A stretch of 64,000 bases of DNA. It comes from Cedecea neteri. Its GTDB lineage: Bacteria > Pseudomonadota > Gammaproteobacteria > Enterobacterales > Enterobacteriaceae. The notes below the pieces were generated by a model. That model was not told the origin of the DNA and did not search any database. It saw nothing but the letters and a program-made list of their open reading frames with translations. Below are positions 7,788 to 16,381 of this stretch, piece after piece. The translations under genes and the position numbers were made by a program. The stretch covers positions 620,001 to 684,000 of the forward strand of contig NZ_CP009451.1 of assembly GCF_000757825.1 (NCBI RefSeq). The letters run 5' to 3'. The first letter of the stretch is position 1. Every line of letters begins with the position of its first letter.

Positions 7788-9155
7788 GTGTCCGCAAAGA
7801 AATCGTTTCTTGAAAAATATGTGCTGCCCGTCGCGCTGAAAATCGCCGGGCAAAAGCACGTGCTCTCCGTCCGTGACGGGATCATCCTGAATATGCCATT
7901 CATGCTGATTGGCTCATTCTTCCTGATTTTCGCCTATCTGCCGGTGCCGGGTTACCCCCAGCTAATGACCGATTTATTCGGCGCAACGTGGCAAAGCAAG
8001 CTGCTTTATCCGGTCAAAGCGACCTATGACATCATGGCGATTATCTCCAGCTTCGGCATCGCCTATCGCCTGGCCGAGAAATACCGCACCCTCGATCCGC
8101 TTACCTCTGGGGCGGTGTCGCTGGTGGCCTTTATTATGACGATTCCGCAGAACATTATGTTTACCCCGCCGTCCGGTGGGCCTGCCGAGTTCGTGAAAGG
8201 CGTGCTGCCGATGGGACAAATCGGCAGCCAGGGACTGTTCGTTGCGATTCTGATTGCATTGCTCTCGACCGAGATTTACCGCTTTATCAGCAACCGTAAT
8301 CTGGTTATTCGTATGCCGGAAGGCGTCCCGCCGGCGGTGGCAAAGTCGTTCCTCGCGCTGGTGCCGGGCTTCTGCGTGCTGGCGGTAGTGCTGGCGCTGC
8401 GTCTGCTGGTGGAAGCCACGCCGTTTGGCGACATCAACACCATGATTACTGACCTGGTGGGCATCCCAATGAGCCATATCGGCGGCTCACTACCGGGGAT
8501 GATTGTTTCGGTGATCCTGATTGGCATTCTGTGGACGCTGGGCCTGCACGGCGACACCATCGTGCTGGTGTTTATCCGCCCGGTCTGGCTGACGAACATG
8601 TCCGAAAACCTGGCGGCGTTCCAGAATGGCCTGCCTATTCCGCACATCATTACCCAGCAGTTCTATGACCTGTGGATTGCCCCAGGCGGTACCGGCGCGC
8701 TGTTAGGTCTGGTTATCTTTATGCTGATCCGCAGCCGCAGCGTGCAGATGAAACAGCTGGGTAAAATTGCCGCGCCGGGCAGCCTGTTTAACATCAGCGA
8801 GCCGATGGTGTTTGGCATTCCGCTGGTGATGAACCCGTACCTGGTGGTGCCGTTTATCCTGACGCCGGTGGTGCTGGTGATTGTGTCCTGGACGGCGATG
8901 GCAACCGGCCTGGTTGCGCCCCCTGCCGGGATTGCGCTGCCGTTCACTACGCCAATTATCGTCAGCGGCTATTTAGCGACGGGCGGCCACGTTTCCGGCT
9001 CGATTCTGCAGATTGTGAACCTGGCTATCTCGCTGGTGATGTATTACCCGTTCTTCCGGGTCTGGGATAACCTGAAGTTCCGCGAAGAGCAGCAGGCAAA
9101 TCAGACGGCGGTCAGCGCCCCGGCAGAGGCGGTGAGTGAGAGGAGTACAGTCTGA
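7788..9155 (+). CDS. PTS lactose/cellobiose-family EIIC permease
   Basis: 455 residues with about ten membrane helices. It carries the EIIC hallmark FNISEPMVFGIPLVMNPYL, part of the sugar-binding region, and an N-terminal segment SVRDGIILNMPFMLIGSFF typical of ChbC/CelB-like permeases. It imports and phosphorylates a beta-glucoside together with the EIIB at 6072. The start is at 7788; ORF content runs unbroken from there. The 92-bp gap after the GH4 gene has no clear terminator. Downstream transcripts would run into the structured element at 9181. With no EIIA in the operon, phosphate must come from an EIIA encoded elsewhere. Confidence 0.88.
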   Translation: MSAKKSFLEKYVLPVALKIAGQKHVLSVRDGIILNMPFMLIGSFFLIFAYLPVPGYPQLMTDLFGATWQSKLLYPVKATYDIMAIISSFGIAYRLAEKYRTLDPLTSGAVSLVAFIMTIPQNIMFTPPSGGPAEFVKGVLPMGQIGSQGLFVAILIALLSTEIYRFISNRNLVIRMPEGVPPAVAKSFLALVPGFCVLAVVLALRLLVEATPFGDINTMITDLVGIPMSHIGGSLPGMIVSVILIGILWTLGLHGDTIVLVFIRPVWLTNMSENLAAFQNGLPIPHIITQQFYDLWIAPGGTGALLGLVIFMLIRSRSVQMKQLGKIAAPGSLFNISEPMVFGIPLVMNPYLVVPFILTPVVLVIVSWTAMATGLVAPPAGIALPFTTPIIVSGYLATGGHVSGSILQIVNLAISLVMYYPFFRVWDNLKFREEQQANQTAVSAPAEAVSERSTV

Positions 9156-9180
9156 TACTTGTTTTGTCTCAATATGTTAT

Positions 9181-9841
9181 TAGGTGAACACCCAGGACGT
9201 TTGACCTCTGCAAATTTGGGTATCGTTCCGTTCACCCGTAGAGCTATTTCCCCTGCACGTTCAGATAACGGTGAACGTGTTCGGGAGATAACTCCATCCC
9301 CCGAACAGCCCCGGCGCCCGGCGAGCTCATCGCCGCTGAAGCGGTAAACCCACCGGCTATCACCCAAACATTCGGGGTCGTTCGCGATTCGTTCCCGACG
9401 ATCGCTCTCTTTCGCTGCTCCCGGCAGCTCAACCCCGCCTGAGTTGGGTCATAACCGGGGGCGATGAGAGCCGGGAACAAGGGCATGGCTTTGGGACTTG
9501 TAGCAACTTTTATGTTCAGTGTGGCTATGAGCCTGAAGCGAGGCACGGTTCCGGCTTAAATCGCCTCCGTTTTCTCTCCGACTGGCCAGGGTCCGGACGT
9601 CGGGAACGGCCGGAGGCTGAGAGCGTCGGGAACGCATCTCAGCCGACCCAGGACTGGGAGATAAAACGGAGGTCTGCCGCTTTAGCGGTCGATTTATTTG
9701 GCCGGGAGTCCGGGGTCTCGGGGGAATGACGGTGATTCTCCCGAGACGTTCACCGGTACGGTGGCTGCATATAAAACAGGACTAGAAGTGAACGGAACTA
9801 ACAATGAATAGCATAGATATCCGTTAATCCCGGAGCCCTCC
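9181..9841. ncRNA. Candidate large structured RNA or ORF-less repeat element
   Basis: About 660 bp between two convergent genes with no credible protein gene but many hairpins. Stems seen: 9183-9189/9230-9236; 9256-9263/9272-9279; 9278-9285/9300-9307; CCGC-TGAA-GCGG at 9333-9344; 9384-9405 and 9414-9428, both with pentaloop TCCCG; 9592-9614 and 9615-9644, both with pentaloop CGGGA; 9564-9579 pairing with 9657-9672 (15 of 16 bp) and enclosing the last two; CCGC-TTTA-GCGG at 9677-9688; 9715-9727/9735-9747; 9751-9763. The ends pair through an 11-bp perfect stem, 9225-9235 with 9788-9798. CGTCGGGAACG occurs at 9598 and 9624, and inverted at 9390. A 100-codon ORF on the minus strand (9244-9546) is probably incidental. 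I do not recognise the family, and strand is unknown. Confidence 0.45.
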
Positions 9842-9845
9842 CGAA

Positions 9846-11441
9846 TTACTTCTTCACCTCTACCTGATAAAAAATATGCTTCCCGAACGGGTCAATCTCA
9901 TACCCGGTCACCTCTTTGCGCACCGGCTCGAAAATCGTGGAGTGGGCAATCATCACCGCCGGCATCTGGTCGTGCATCATCTGCTGCGCTTCTTTATATA
10001 ACTCAACTCGTTTATCGTGATTGCCTTCCGCGCGGGCTTCAAGAATCAGCTTATCAAACGGCTGGTAGCACCATTTTGACGAGTTAGAGCCGCCGTTAGC
10101 CGAGGTACAGGTAAACAGTGGCCCAAAGAAGTTATCCGGGTCGCCGGTGGCCGTGGTCCAGCCCATCAGCGCCGCCTGGTGTTCACCGCCCTTCACCCGT
10201 TTGAGATACTCGCCCCATTCATAGGTGACGATTTTCGCCGTGACGCCAACTTTCGCCCAGTCGGCCTGGATCATTTCCGCCATGCGTTTGGCGTTCGGGT
10301 TATACGGCCGCTGAACCGGCATCGCCCACAGGTCGATGCTCATGCCGTTGGCAAAGCCGGCCTCTTTGAGCAGCTCTTTGGCTTTTTCAGGATCGTAATT
10401 ATAGTCTTTGAGCTTATCGTCCGCGCTCCACACGCCCGGCGGCAGCAGGTTTTTCGCCTCAATACCCGTGCCGTGGAACACCGCTTCGATAATGGCCGGT
10501 TTATTGATAGCCATCGCCAGCGCCTGGCGCACCTTCACGTTGTCCAGCGGCGGCTTCTGGGTGTTAAACGCGAGGAAGCCGGTATTCAGCCCTGCTTTTT
10601 GCATCAGGTTGATGTCTTTGTTTTCCTTCATGCGCGGCAGGTCCGCCGGGTTCGGGAACGGCATCACCTGGCATTCGTTTTTCTCAAGCTTTGCATAGCG
10701 AATAGAAGCATCCGGCGTGATGGAGAAGACCAGGCGGTCAATCTTCGATTTGCCCTGCCAGTACTCAGGGAAAGCGGTGTAAAGAATGCGTGAATCTTTT
10801 TGATACTGCTTCAGCTCAAACGGCCCGGTGCCGATAGGGTCAGAATCAACGCGCTCGGGCGTGCCCGCCTTCATCATTACGTCCGCATATTCTGAGGACA
10901 GAATCGAGGCAAAATACCAGCCCAAATCGGCGACAAACGGCGCTTCCGGGTGCGCCAGCGTGAAGCGCACGGTGTTGTCATCCACTTTGTCGATGGCGGT
11001 AATCAGCTTGCCGAACTCCAGGCTTTCAAAGTTGGAGTAATTGCCGTTGGAAACGTTGTGGTACGGATGCTTTGGGTCTTTCTGACGCATAAACGAGAAA
11101 ATCACGTCGTCCGCGTTGAAGTCCCTGGTGGGCTTAAAGTATTTGTTGCTCTGGAACTTCACGCCTTTGCGCAGATGGAAGGTATAGACTTTGCCGTCTT
11201 CGCTGACGTCCCAGCTTTCCGCCAGGCTGGGCTGCAGCTCGGTGGTGCCGACCTTAAAATCCACCAGCCGGTTGTAGACCGGCACCGCGCTGGCATCCAC
11301 GCTGGTGCCGGAGGTGTAAAGCTGCGGGTTGAAGTTTTCCGGCGAACCTTCGGAGCAATAAACCAACGTGCTGGCCGCCACGCTGGTACTGAGGGAAAGC
11401 GCCGCTACGGCAAGTGCAAGCGTTGTAATCTTTGTTTTCAT
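9846..11441 (-). CDS. DppA-like dipeptide/peptide ABC transporter substrate-binding protein
   Basis: 531 residues with a Sec signal peptide (MKTKITTLALAVAALSLS..., cleavage near VAASTLVYC), then an SBP family 5 fold. Shares long stretches with E. coli DppA: TLVYCSEGSPENFNPQL, RPEAPF-like HPEAPFVADL, SITPDASIRYAKLEKNECQ and SIDLWAMPVQRPYNPNAKR. It would bind di- or oligopeptides (DppA also binds haem) in the periplasm. No permease or ATPase genes are adjacent, so it probably feeds the Dpp or another membrane complex encoded elsewhere. It is divergent from a PepT-like peptidase, suggesting joint peptide use. Ribosome site AGGAAG precedes ATG at 11441. Confidence 0.88.
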   Translation of the reverse strand: MKTKITTLALAVAALSLSTSVAASTLVYCSEGSPENFNPQLYTSGTSVDASAVPVYNRLVDFKVGTTELQPSLAESWDVSEDGKVYTFHLRKGVKFQSNKYFKPTRDFNADDVIFSFMRQKDPKHPYHNVSNGNYSNFESLEFGKLITAIDKVDDNTVRFTLAHPEAPFVADLGWYFASILSSEYADVMMKAGTPERVDSDPIGTGPFELKQYQKDSRILYTAFPEYWQGKSKIDRLVFSITPDASIRYAKLEKNECQVMPFPNPADLPRMKENKDINLMQKAGLNTGFLAFNTQKPPLDNVKVRQALAMAINKPAIIEAVFHGTGIEAKNLLPPGVWSADDKLKDYNYDPEKAKELLKEAGFANGMSIDLWAMPVQRPYNPNAKRMAEMIQADWAKVGVTAKIVTYEWGEYLKRVKGGEHQAALMGWTTATGDPDNFFGPLFTCTSANGGSNSSKWCYQPFDKLILEARAEGNHDKRVELYKEAQQMMHDQMPAVMIAHSTIFEPVRKEVTGYEIDPFGKHIFYQVEVKK

Positions 11442-11560
11442 CGCTGTCTTCCTGTGGTGTTTATCCTGACCCTGAATGAATAAAGCTTGTGCAAAGCGCC
11501 TTAATAAATAACATTAAATTTACATTGCCAACAAACAACATCGAACAATAAGGAAACACT

Positions 11561-12790
11561 ATGCCTTCGTCGCTCAGCGAGCAGCTCACCCAACGTTTCT
11601 TCCGTTATCTGGCGGTCACCAGCCAAAGCGACGCGCGGGTAAATGCCCTGCCCAGCACGCCCGGGCAACATGAAATGGCCAGCATGCTGGCGGAAGAACT
11701 GCGTACGCTCGGCCTTGAAGATATCGTTATCGACGAGCACGCCACGGTTACCGCCGTGAAGAGAGGCAATGTGGCCGCCGCGCCGCGCGTGGGCTTTATT
11801 ACGCACATCGATACCGTTGACGTTGGCCTGTCGCCGGACATTCACCCGCAGATCCTGCGCTTTACCGGGGAAGACCTGTGCCTGAACGCCAAAGAGGACA
11901 TCTGGCTGCGCACGGCGGAGCACCCGGAAATCAACGCCTGGCCCGGCGAGGAGATAATCTTCAGCGACGGCACCAGCGTGCTGGGCGCGGATAATAAAGC
12001 CGCCGTCACGGTGGTGATGACGCTGCTGGAAAACCTGACGGCAGAACATCGCCACGGCGACATCGTTGTGGCCTTCGTCCCGGATGAAGAAATTGGCCTG
12101 TGTGGTGCGAAGGCGTTGGATCTGGCTCGTTTTGATGTGGATTTCGCCTGGACCATCGACTGCTGCGAGCTGGGCGAAGTCGTTTATGAAAACTTCAATG
12201 CCGCCCATGCGGAGCTGAAGTTTACCGGCGTAACCAGCCACCCAATGTCCTCCAAAGGCGTGCTGGTCAACCCGCTGTTGATGGCAATGGATTACATCAG
12301 CCACTTTGACCGCAAGCAGACGCCAGAGCACACCGAAGGCCGTGAAGGCTACGTCTGGTTTAACGGGATCCAGGCCTCACAAAGCGAAGCGCTGCTGAAA
12401 GCGAATATTCGCGACTTCGACCTCGCAAGCTTTGAGCGCCGTAAGCAGCAGATTGGAGAAGTTGCGCAAAAAATTGCCGCGCAGCACCCCACCGCACGCG
12501 TGGAGTACAGCCTCAGCGATACCTACAGCAACATCAGTAATGCCATTACCGACGATCGCCGGGCGATTGATTTGATTTTTGCCGCCCTGGATGAGCTGGG
12601 CATTGAGCCGAAGGTGATTCCGATGCGCGGCGGCACGGACGGGGCTGCGCTTTCGGCTAAAGGGCTGCTAACGCCGAACTTCTTTACCGGCGCGCACAAT
12701 TTCCATTCACGGTTTGAGTTTTTACCGCTGCGGGCGTTTGAGGCTTCGTATAACGTGGCGCTGAAGCTTTGTCTGCTGGCGGCGAAGTAA
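11561..12790 (+). CDS. PepT-like tripeptide aminopeptidase (M20 family)
   Basis: 409 residues with M20B metallopeptidase features: metal ligands in FITHIDTVD (His-x-Asp), GADNKAA, the catalytic PDEEIGLCGA and DCCELGE, RGGTDGAALS, and a C-terminal metal His in GAHNFHSRFEF. PepT removes the N-terminal residue of tripeptides in the cytosol. Length matches PepT (about 408). The enteric core pepT normally lies near potABCD, so this is likely a second PepT-type enzyme; I therefore leave the symbol blank. Start supported by AAGGAA. Divergent from the DppA-like binding protein, giving a peptide capture-and-digest pair. Confidence 0.82.
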   Translation: MPSSLSEQLTQRFFRYLAVTSQSDARVNALPSTPGQHEMASMLAEELRTLGLEDIVIDEHATVTAVKRGNVAAAPRVGFITHIDTVDVGLSPDIHPQILRFTGEDLCLNAKEDIWLRTAEHPEINAWPGEEIIFSDGTSVLGADNKAAVTVVMTLLENLTAEHRHGDIVVAFVPDEEIGLCGAKALDLARFDVDFAWTIDCCELGEVVYENFNAAHAELKFTGVTSHPMSSKGVLVNPLLMAMDYISHFDRKQTPEHTEGREGYVWFNGIQASQSEALLKANIRDFDLASFERRKQQIGEVAQKIAAQHPTARVEYSLSDTYSNISNAITDDRRAIDLIFAALDELGIEPKVIPMRGGTDGAALSAKGLLTPNFFTGAHNFHSRFEFLPLRAFEASYNVALKLCLLAAK

Positions 12791-12796
12791 TTTCCC

Positions 12797-12940
12797 CTCA
12801 CCCTAACCCTCTCCCCAAAGGGGCGAGGGGACCAGAACAGGGAGTTTAACCCTCTCCCCAAAGGGGCGAGGGGATTCATACAGAGAACGCTTGAATTCCC
12901 CCTCTCCCTTCCAGGGAGAGGGCCGGGGTGAGGGTTAACC
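12797..12940. repeat. Mosaic palindromic repeat element (CCCTCACCC/AGGGGCGAGGGG type)
   Basis: Between convergent genes lie two identical 28-bp direct repeats, at 12804-12831 and 12847-12874, each beginning TAACCCTCTCCCC and containing CCCC-AAA-GGGG. A third, larger palindrome at 12898-12940 pairs CCCTCTCCCT with AGGGAGAGGG and carries GGGTGAGGG, complementary to CCCTCACCC at the left end. This is the style of repetitive extragenic palindromes seen in enterobacterial intergenic regions. It may also stop transcription from both sides. Confidence 0.7.
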
Positions 12941-12941
12941 T

Positions 12942-13535
12942 TTACTTCTTCCGCGCCAGCATCGTGGCGAAACGCAGCTTAATACGGTTGCCGTTTTCAT
13001 CGGTCTTATGCAGCTGGCCCACGTCTTCGTTGTACTTCACCAGCTCCCAGCCTGCATAGTAGTCACGCAGCTCGCCCTCTTTAAAGGCAAACGGGAACCC
13101 TACCGTGCAAGGGAAGTCTTCGGTATCCATCGCCGCTACGATCAGATTGTAACCCCCGGGTTTGGTGCAGCGCTGCATATTGGCGATAAGTCCCGGGATC
13201 GTGCCGCGCTCAAGGAACATCATCACCACGGTTGAGAGAATAAAATCATACTCACCGTCAAAGCTCAGCTGGTTAAGGTCAACCTGCGCAGTCACGATGT
13301 TTTTCAGCCCTTCGGCCTCAATAATTTCGTTCAGCCGGGCGATGCTCATCGGGTTTTTATCCCACGCGGTGACGTCGAACCCTTTCTGATTCAGGTACAG
13401 GCTGTTGCGCCCGCCCCCACAGCCAAGATCCAGCGTTTTACCTGGCGCTACGTACTTCACGGCGTGCAGCACGTCAGAATGGGTGGCGGTCAGGCCATAT
13501 TTTTCGCTGTAGTAGCTTTCAGACTTCTCGGTCAT
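12942..13535 (-). CDS. tehB: Tellurite methyltransferase TehB
   Basis: 197 residues, same size and sequence as E. coli TehB. Class I SAM-dependent methyltransferase: SAM-binding motif [15 protein letters not shown] (about residues 35-50), acidic residue in VTAWDKN, and the near-invariant [19 protein letters not shown]. It methylates tellurite and some selenium compounds, giving volatile detoxified products in the cytosol. Its ATG overlaps the tehA stop by 4 bp, so the two are translationally coupled. Control by NsrR is suggested by the site upstream of tehA. Confidence 0.95.
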   Translation of the reverse strand: MTEKSESYYSEKYGLTATHSDVLHAVKYVAPGKTLDLGCGGGRNSLYLNQKGFDVTAWDKNPMSIARLNEIIEAEGLKNIVTAQVDLNQLSFDGEYDFILSTVVMMFLERGTIPGLIANMQRCTKPGGYNLIVAAMDTEDFPCTVGFPFAFKEGELRDYYAGWELVKYNEDVGQLHKTDENGNRIKLRFATMLARKK

Positions 13536-14524
13536 GACAGATCCTTTTTTTCTGGCCTCGCGGTACGCAAAATCAATTTCCCCTGCATGAGCAGGATGAA
13601 AGTGCGAGCCAGCAGCAGGCCAATAATCACATTAGTAAAAATAAAGAGCGGTACCGCGATGAGGTGAAACAGGCCGTCGCCGCTGCCCGCGCTCAGGTGC
13701 AGCGCGGTGGTCGCCAGCGCGGAAATACCGAATGAGAAGCTCCAGAAGGAGGCGTTAAACGGCTGCGCCAGGTACCAGGGCATTAAGCGCAGCATAAAAA
13801 TCAGCTGTAGCAGGCCATAGCCAAACAGCATTTTGGCAAAGAAATCCGTCACGCCGCCGTTTACAGCCAGATAAGCGCTGCAGGCCACCAGCGCGGGCGC
13901 CAGCTGAATGCCCAGCGAAGTGCGCACCGGCGTCGGAAGCTCCCCGACGCTGCGCATGCGGTGCAGTATCGCCGGCTCGAGACTCAGCCAGGAAAAAACG
14001 CCCGCACCAAGGAACAGGATCCCCAGGTCGTGATAGCCCAGCGCGCCGCAGGCCATCGCGCTAATAAAGTTATTCGCCACGGTCGGCAGGTAAAGCCCTG
14101 GCGTCGTGGCATCCTGCGGGTGCGTCCCTCGCCATAACCCGGCCGACTGCCAGGCGGCATAACATAGCTGAACCACGGCGCCAAAGCCAAACATCGCCAC
14201 GGCAAGCGGGCGCAGATAAGGCGCCACGCCGATGGCAACCAGCATGGTTGTCGCCGGGAACAGGCTGACAAAGCTGCTCATCAAGGGATGATGGATTTCC
14301 GCAACAACGCTGTGCGGGTAGCGAACCAGGCGTGTGATAAATGCCAAAGCCAGCAGCAGCCAGATAACACCTGCGAGCGCGACCAGCGCCTCGCCCACGG
14401 CCGACGGCACCGGCCAAATGATAGCGGCATAGCGCCAAGCAAATCCCATGCCGATGATGCCCAGCACCATGCCAAAGTAGCCTGCGGGAAGGTTGATAAA
14501 GCTACCGGGGGTCGGTTTATTCAT
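13532..14524 (-). CDS. tehA: Tellurite-resistance inner-membrane protein TehA
   Basis: 330 residues with ten membrane helices of the TDT/SLAC1 fold. Matches E. coli TehA strongly: [20 protein letters not shown] at the N-terminus, [20 protein letters not shown], and [13 protein letters not shown]. Structural work on a bacterial TehA showed an anion-channel-like pore shared with plant SLAC1. First gene of tehAB; overlaps tehB by 4 bp. There is no good Shine-Dalgarno before ATG at 14524 (upstream is A/T-rich), and a match to the NsrR consensus lies 15 bp upstream. Confidence 0.95.
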   Translation of the reverse strand: MNKPTPGSFINLPAGYFGMVLGIIGMGFAWRYAAIIWPVPSAVGEALVALAGVIWLLLALAFITRLVRYPHSVVAEIHHPLMSSFVSLFPATTMLVAIGVAPYLRPLAVAMFGFGAVVQLCYAAWQSAGLWRGTHPQDATTPGLYLPTVANNFISAMACGALGYHDLGILFLGAGVFSWLSLEPAILHRMRSVGELPTPVRTSLGIQLAPALVACSAYLAVNGGVTDFFAKMLFGYGLLQLIFMLRLMPWYLAQPFNASFWSFSFGISALATTALHLSAGSGDGLFHLIAVPLFIFTNVIIGLLLARTFILLMQGKLILRTARPEKKDLS

Positions 14525-14538
14525 TTTGTTTATTTTTT

Positions 14539-14561
14539 AAAATGTATTTTAAATGCATTTT
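14539..14561. promoter_or_regulatory. Probable NsrR binding site in the tehA-ydcK promoter region
   Basis: An 11-1-11 inverted repeat: AAAATGTATTT, one T, AAATGCATTTT. Ten of 11 arm positions are complementary. This fits the known enterobacterial NsrR operator layout (two AANATGCATTT-like half sites). tehAB has been listed as an NsrR/nitrosative-stress target in E. coli. The site ends 15 bp from the tehA start and lies 77 bp before ydcK, so it could affect both. That NsrR exists in this genome is assumed. Confidence 0.65.
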
Positions 14562-14637
14562 ATGCGATTACGCCGCCGAACGCTATGCCGGTGAATTACC
14601 TGCTACGTTTATCAGCAGGACACAGCGAGAAACGGCG

Positions 14638-15564
14638 ATGAAAAAATACCGGTTAACGGAAAATTCACGGCTTCATGATTATCAGCACGACGGCGAACTG
14701 CGGCAAGTCCGGCTCTGGCAAATTGAGGCGCTTTGCGATTTTAGCGACGTAGAAACCGGGCAAAGCGGCGGCTGGGTTGAAGAAGAAGCTAATCTGAGCC
14801 AGTCGGGAAGCTGCTGGCTTGAGCCTGACGCTTTTGTCTGGGGCGGTGCGAGCGTCGAGGACAACGCGATAATCCTCGGCGAGTCAGAAATTTGCCACCA
14901 GGCGAGGGTGAGCGGTCACGCCCGCGTTGAGCATTCTCGTATCAGCGGCGAGTGCCATATCTATGGATTGGCTCGCGTGCTGCATCACAGCGAGGTGATT
15001 GCAGTGCTGGGGCTGACCGAAGACGCCGAAATGCGGCTGCAAATCTACGGGAACGCCATGGTCAGCGCCTCCCGCATCATTCATCAGGCGCAGATTTACG
15101 GCGATGCGCGGGTGAGTAATGCCTTTGTCGAGCACCGCTCGGCCATTTTCGGCCACGCGATTATCGAAGGAAATGAGGAGAACAACGTGTGGATCTGCGA
15201 CTGTGCGCAGGTGTCCGACAACGCACGTATTATTGCCGGCAGCGGCGACAGTCAGATCCCTACGATTCGCTATTCTTCACGGGTTTACGGCAACGCCATC
15301 ATCGAGGGCGACTGCGTGCTGAAGCATCGCGTTCAGGTTTACGGCGACGCGGTGCTCATCGGCGGCCCTGTCCTGATGGACAACAACGTGCAGGTATACG
15401 GCCAGGCTAAAGTGACGGGCAACGTGCTAATCGAAAATAACGTGCAGATTTATGACGAGGCAGCGGTGGAAGGTATTGATGGCGAACTCATTCACCTTCG
15501 CGGCATGAAGGATATTAACGGCGAGCAGCGCATCACCCGCACGCCGTTTTATGGGGTGTTTTAA
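14638..15564 (+). CDS. ydcK: YdcK family protein, left-handed beta-helix repeats
   Basis: 308 residues built largely of hexapeptide-like repeats, for example VYGNAIIEGD, VQVYGDAVLIGG, VQVYGQAKVTGN and VQIYDEAAVEG, as in left-handed beta-helix acyltransferases. It matches E. coli YdcK (SASRIIHQAQIYGDA; IEGNEENNVWICDCAQV), whose function is unknown. An in-frame start at 14542 exists, but ATG at 14638 gives the E. coli N-terminus (KYRL...) and avoids running through the promoter. It converges on rimL, overlapping it by 4 bp. Its place beside tehAB and rimL is as in E. coli. Confidence 0.85.
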   Translation: MKKYRLTENSRLHDYQHDGELRQVRLWQIEALCDFSDVETGQSGGWVEEEANLSQSGSCWLEPDAFVWGGASVEDNAIILGESEICHQARVSGHARVEHSRISGECHIYGLARVLHHSEVIAVLGLTEDAEMRLQIYGNAMVSASRIIHQAQIYGDARVSNAFVEHRSAIFGHAIIEGNEENNVWICDCAQVSDNARIIAGSGDSQIPTIRYSSRVYGNAIIEGDCVLKHRVQVYGDAVLIGGPVLMDNNVQVYGQAKVTGNVLIENNVQIYDEAAVEGIDGELIHLRGMKDINGEQRITRTPFYGVF

Positions 15565-16151
15565 TCGGCGATACGCCCGTAAATATTCTGGTCGTGGTAC
15601 TCGCCGTTCAGGAATTCGGCCTGTTTCAGGCAACCTTCGACCGTGAAGCCGTTGCGCTGTGCCACCCGGTTGCTGGCCTGGTTAGTGACGATGCATTTGA
15701 TAACAAACCGGCGCACCGTCCCTGCCTGCGCGTACCTGCTAATTACAGCCTCGATCACGGCAGAAATTATGCCCTGCCCCTGCCTGTCCTCGCTCAGCCA
15801 GTAGCCGATGTAGGCCGTTTTGTTGGTCGGTTCTATCTGGTTAAAGGAAAACACGCCCACCAGCTCGCCGCGATGGAGGATCATAAACATCTTCGCGTAG
15901 CCCTTATGATGTAAGACATAGTTACCCTGCACCGTTTTGCGCGTGTCGTCCTCGGAAACAACATACTGCGGCCAGTTCATGGCTTTTTGCAGCCAGCTTT
16001 TGTTGCGCTGCACCAGCGCGAAAACAGGCTGAACGAACCGCTCGCTAACCGAATGCAGCTCGATTTCATCGTTGACCGTAATCACTTCATCCTGCCATTC
16101 CTGATGCTGCTCCACACGCGGCTCCCGTTTTTGCTTAGAGGTGACAGCCAT
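15561..16151 (-). CDS. rimL: Ribosomal protein L7/L12 serine N-acetyltransferase RimL
   Basis: GNAT acetyltransferase of 197 residues. Core shared with E. coli RimL: DDTRKTVQGNYVLHHKGYAK, GYWLSEDRQGQGIISAVIEA (acetyl-CoA loop) and NGFTVEGCLKQAEFLNGEY. It converts L12 to L7 by N-terminal acetylation. The listed ATG at 16151 gives about 18 more N-terminal residues than E. coli RimL and lacks a strong ribosome site. A non-ATG start closer to the E. coli one (near VITVNDEIEL) is possible. Neighbours ydcK and tehA agree with the identification. Confidence 0.88.
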   Translation of the reverse strand: MAVTSKQKREPRVEQHQEWQDEVITVNDEIELHSVSERFVQPVFALVQRNKSWLQKAMNWPQYVVSEDDTRKTVQGNYVLHHKGYAKMFMILHRGELVGVFSFNQIEPTNKTAYIGYWLSEDRQGQGIISAVIEAVISRYAQAGTVRRFVIKCIVTNQASNRVAQRNGFTVEGCLKQAEFLNGEYHDQNIYGRIAD

Positions 16152-16312
16152 CTTATGTCACTTTTACCAGGAAGTTGACTCCAATTTATACCGACAGAAC
16201 AGTAATGAATAAAAATTCATTATGGATAAATGCAAAATCAATACTAAAAACCAATACCCCGCTCATTCCTTGCATTAATTTTCATCAAAATATGGAATGC
16301 TTCGCGAAAAAT

Positions 16313-16351
16313 GACTTCAAATATTGAAGTCAAAAAACGATATGCTACGAT
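16313..16351 (+). promoter_or_regulatory. hicAB promoter with palindromic operator
   Basis: GACTTCAA at 16313-16320 and its complement at 16324-16331 form an 8-bp inverted repeat with a 3-nt spacer. The right arm contains TTGAAG (16324-16329), a plausible -35 box; TACGAT at 16346-16351 is a plausible -10 with a 16-bp spacer. An operator covering the -35 fits autorepression by the HicB antitoxin, as known for HicAB systems. Confidence 0.55.
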
Positions 16352-16381
16352 GACATTGCACGTCGAATCATGGAAGGAATC

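Noticed and set aside
9244..9546. 100-codon ORF on the minus strand within the structured element
   Set aside because: It runs through several hairpin arms, has no clear ribosome site and no recognisable domain; more likely incidental. Kept only as a test in the finding.
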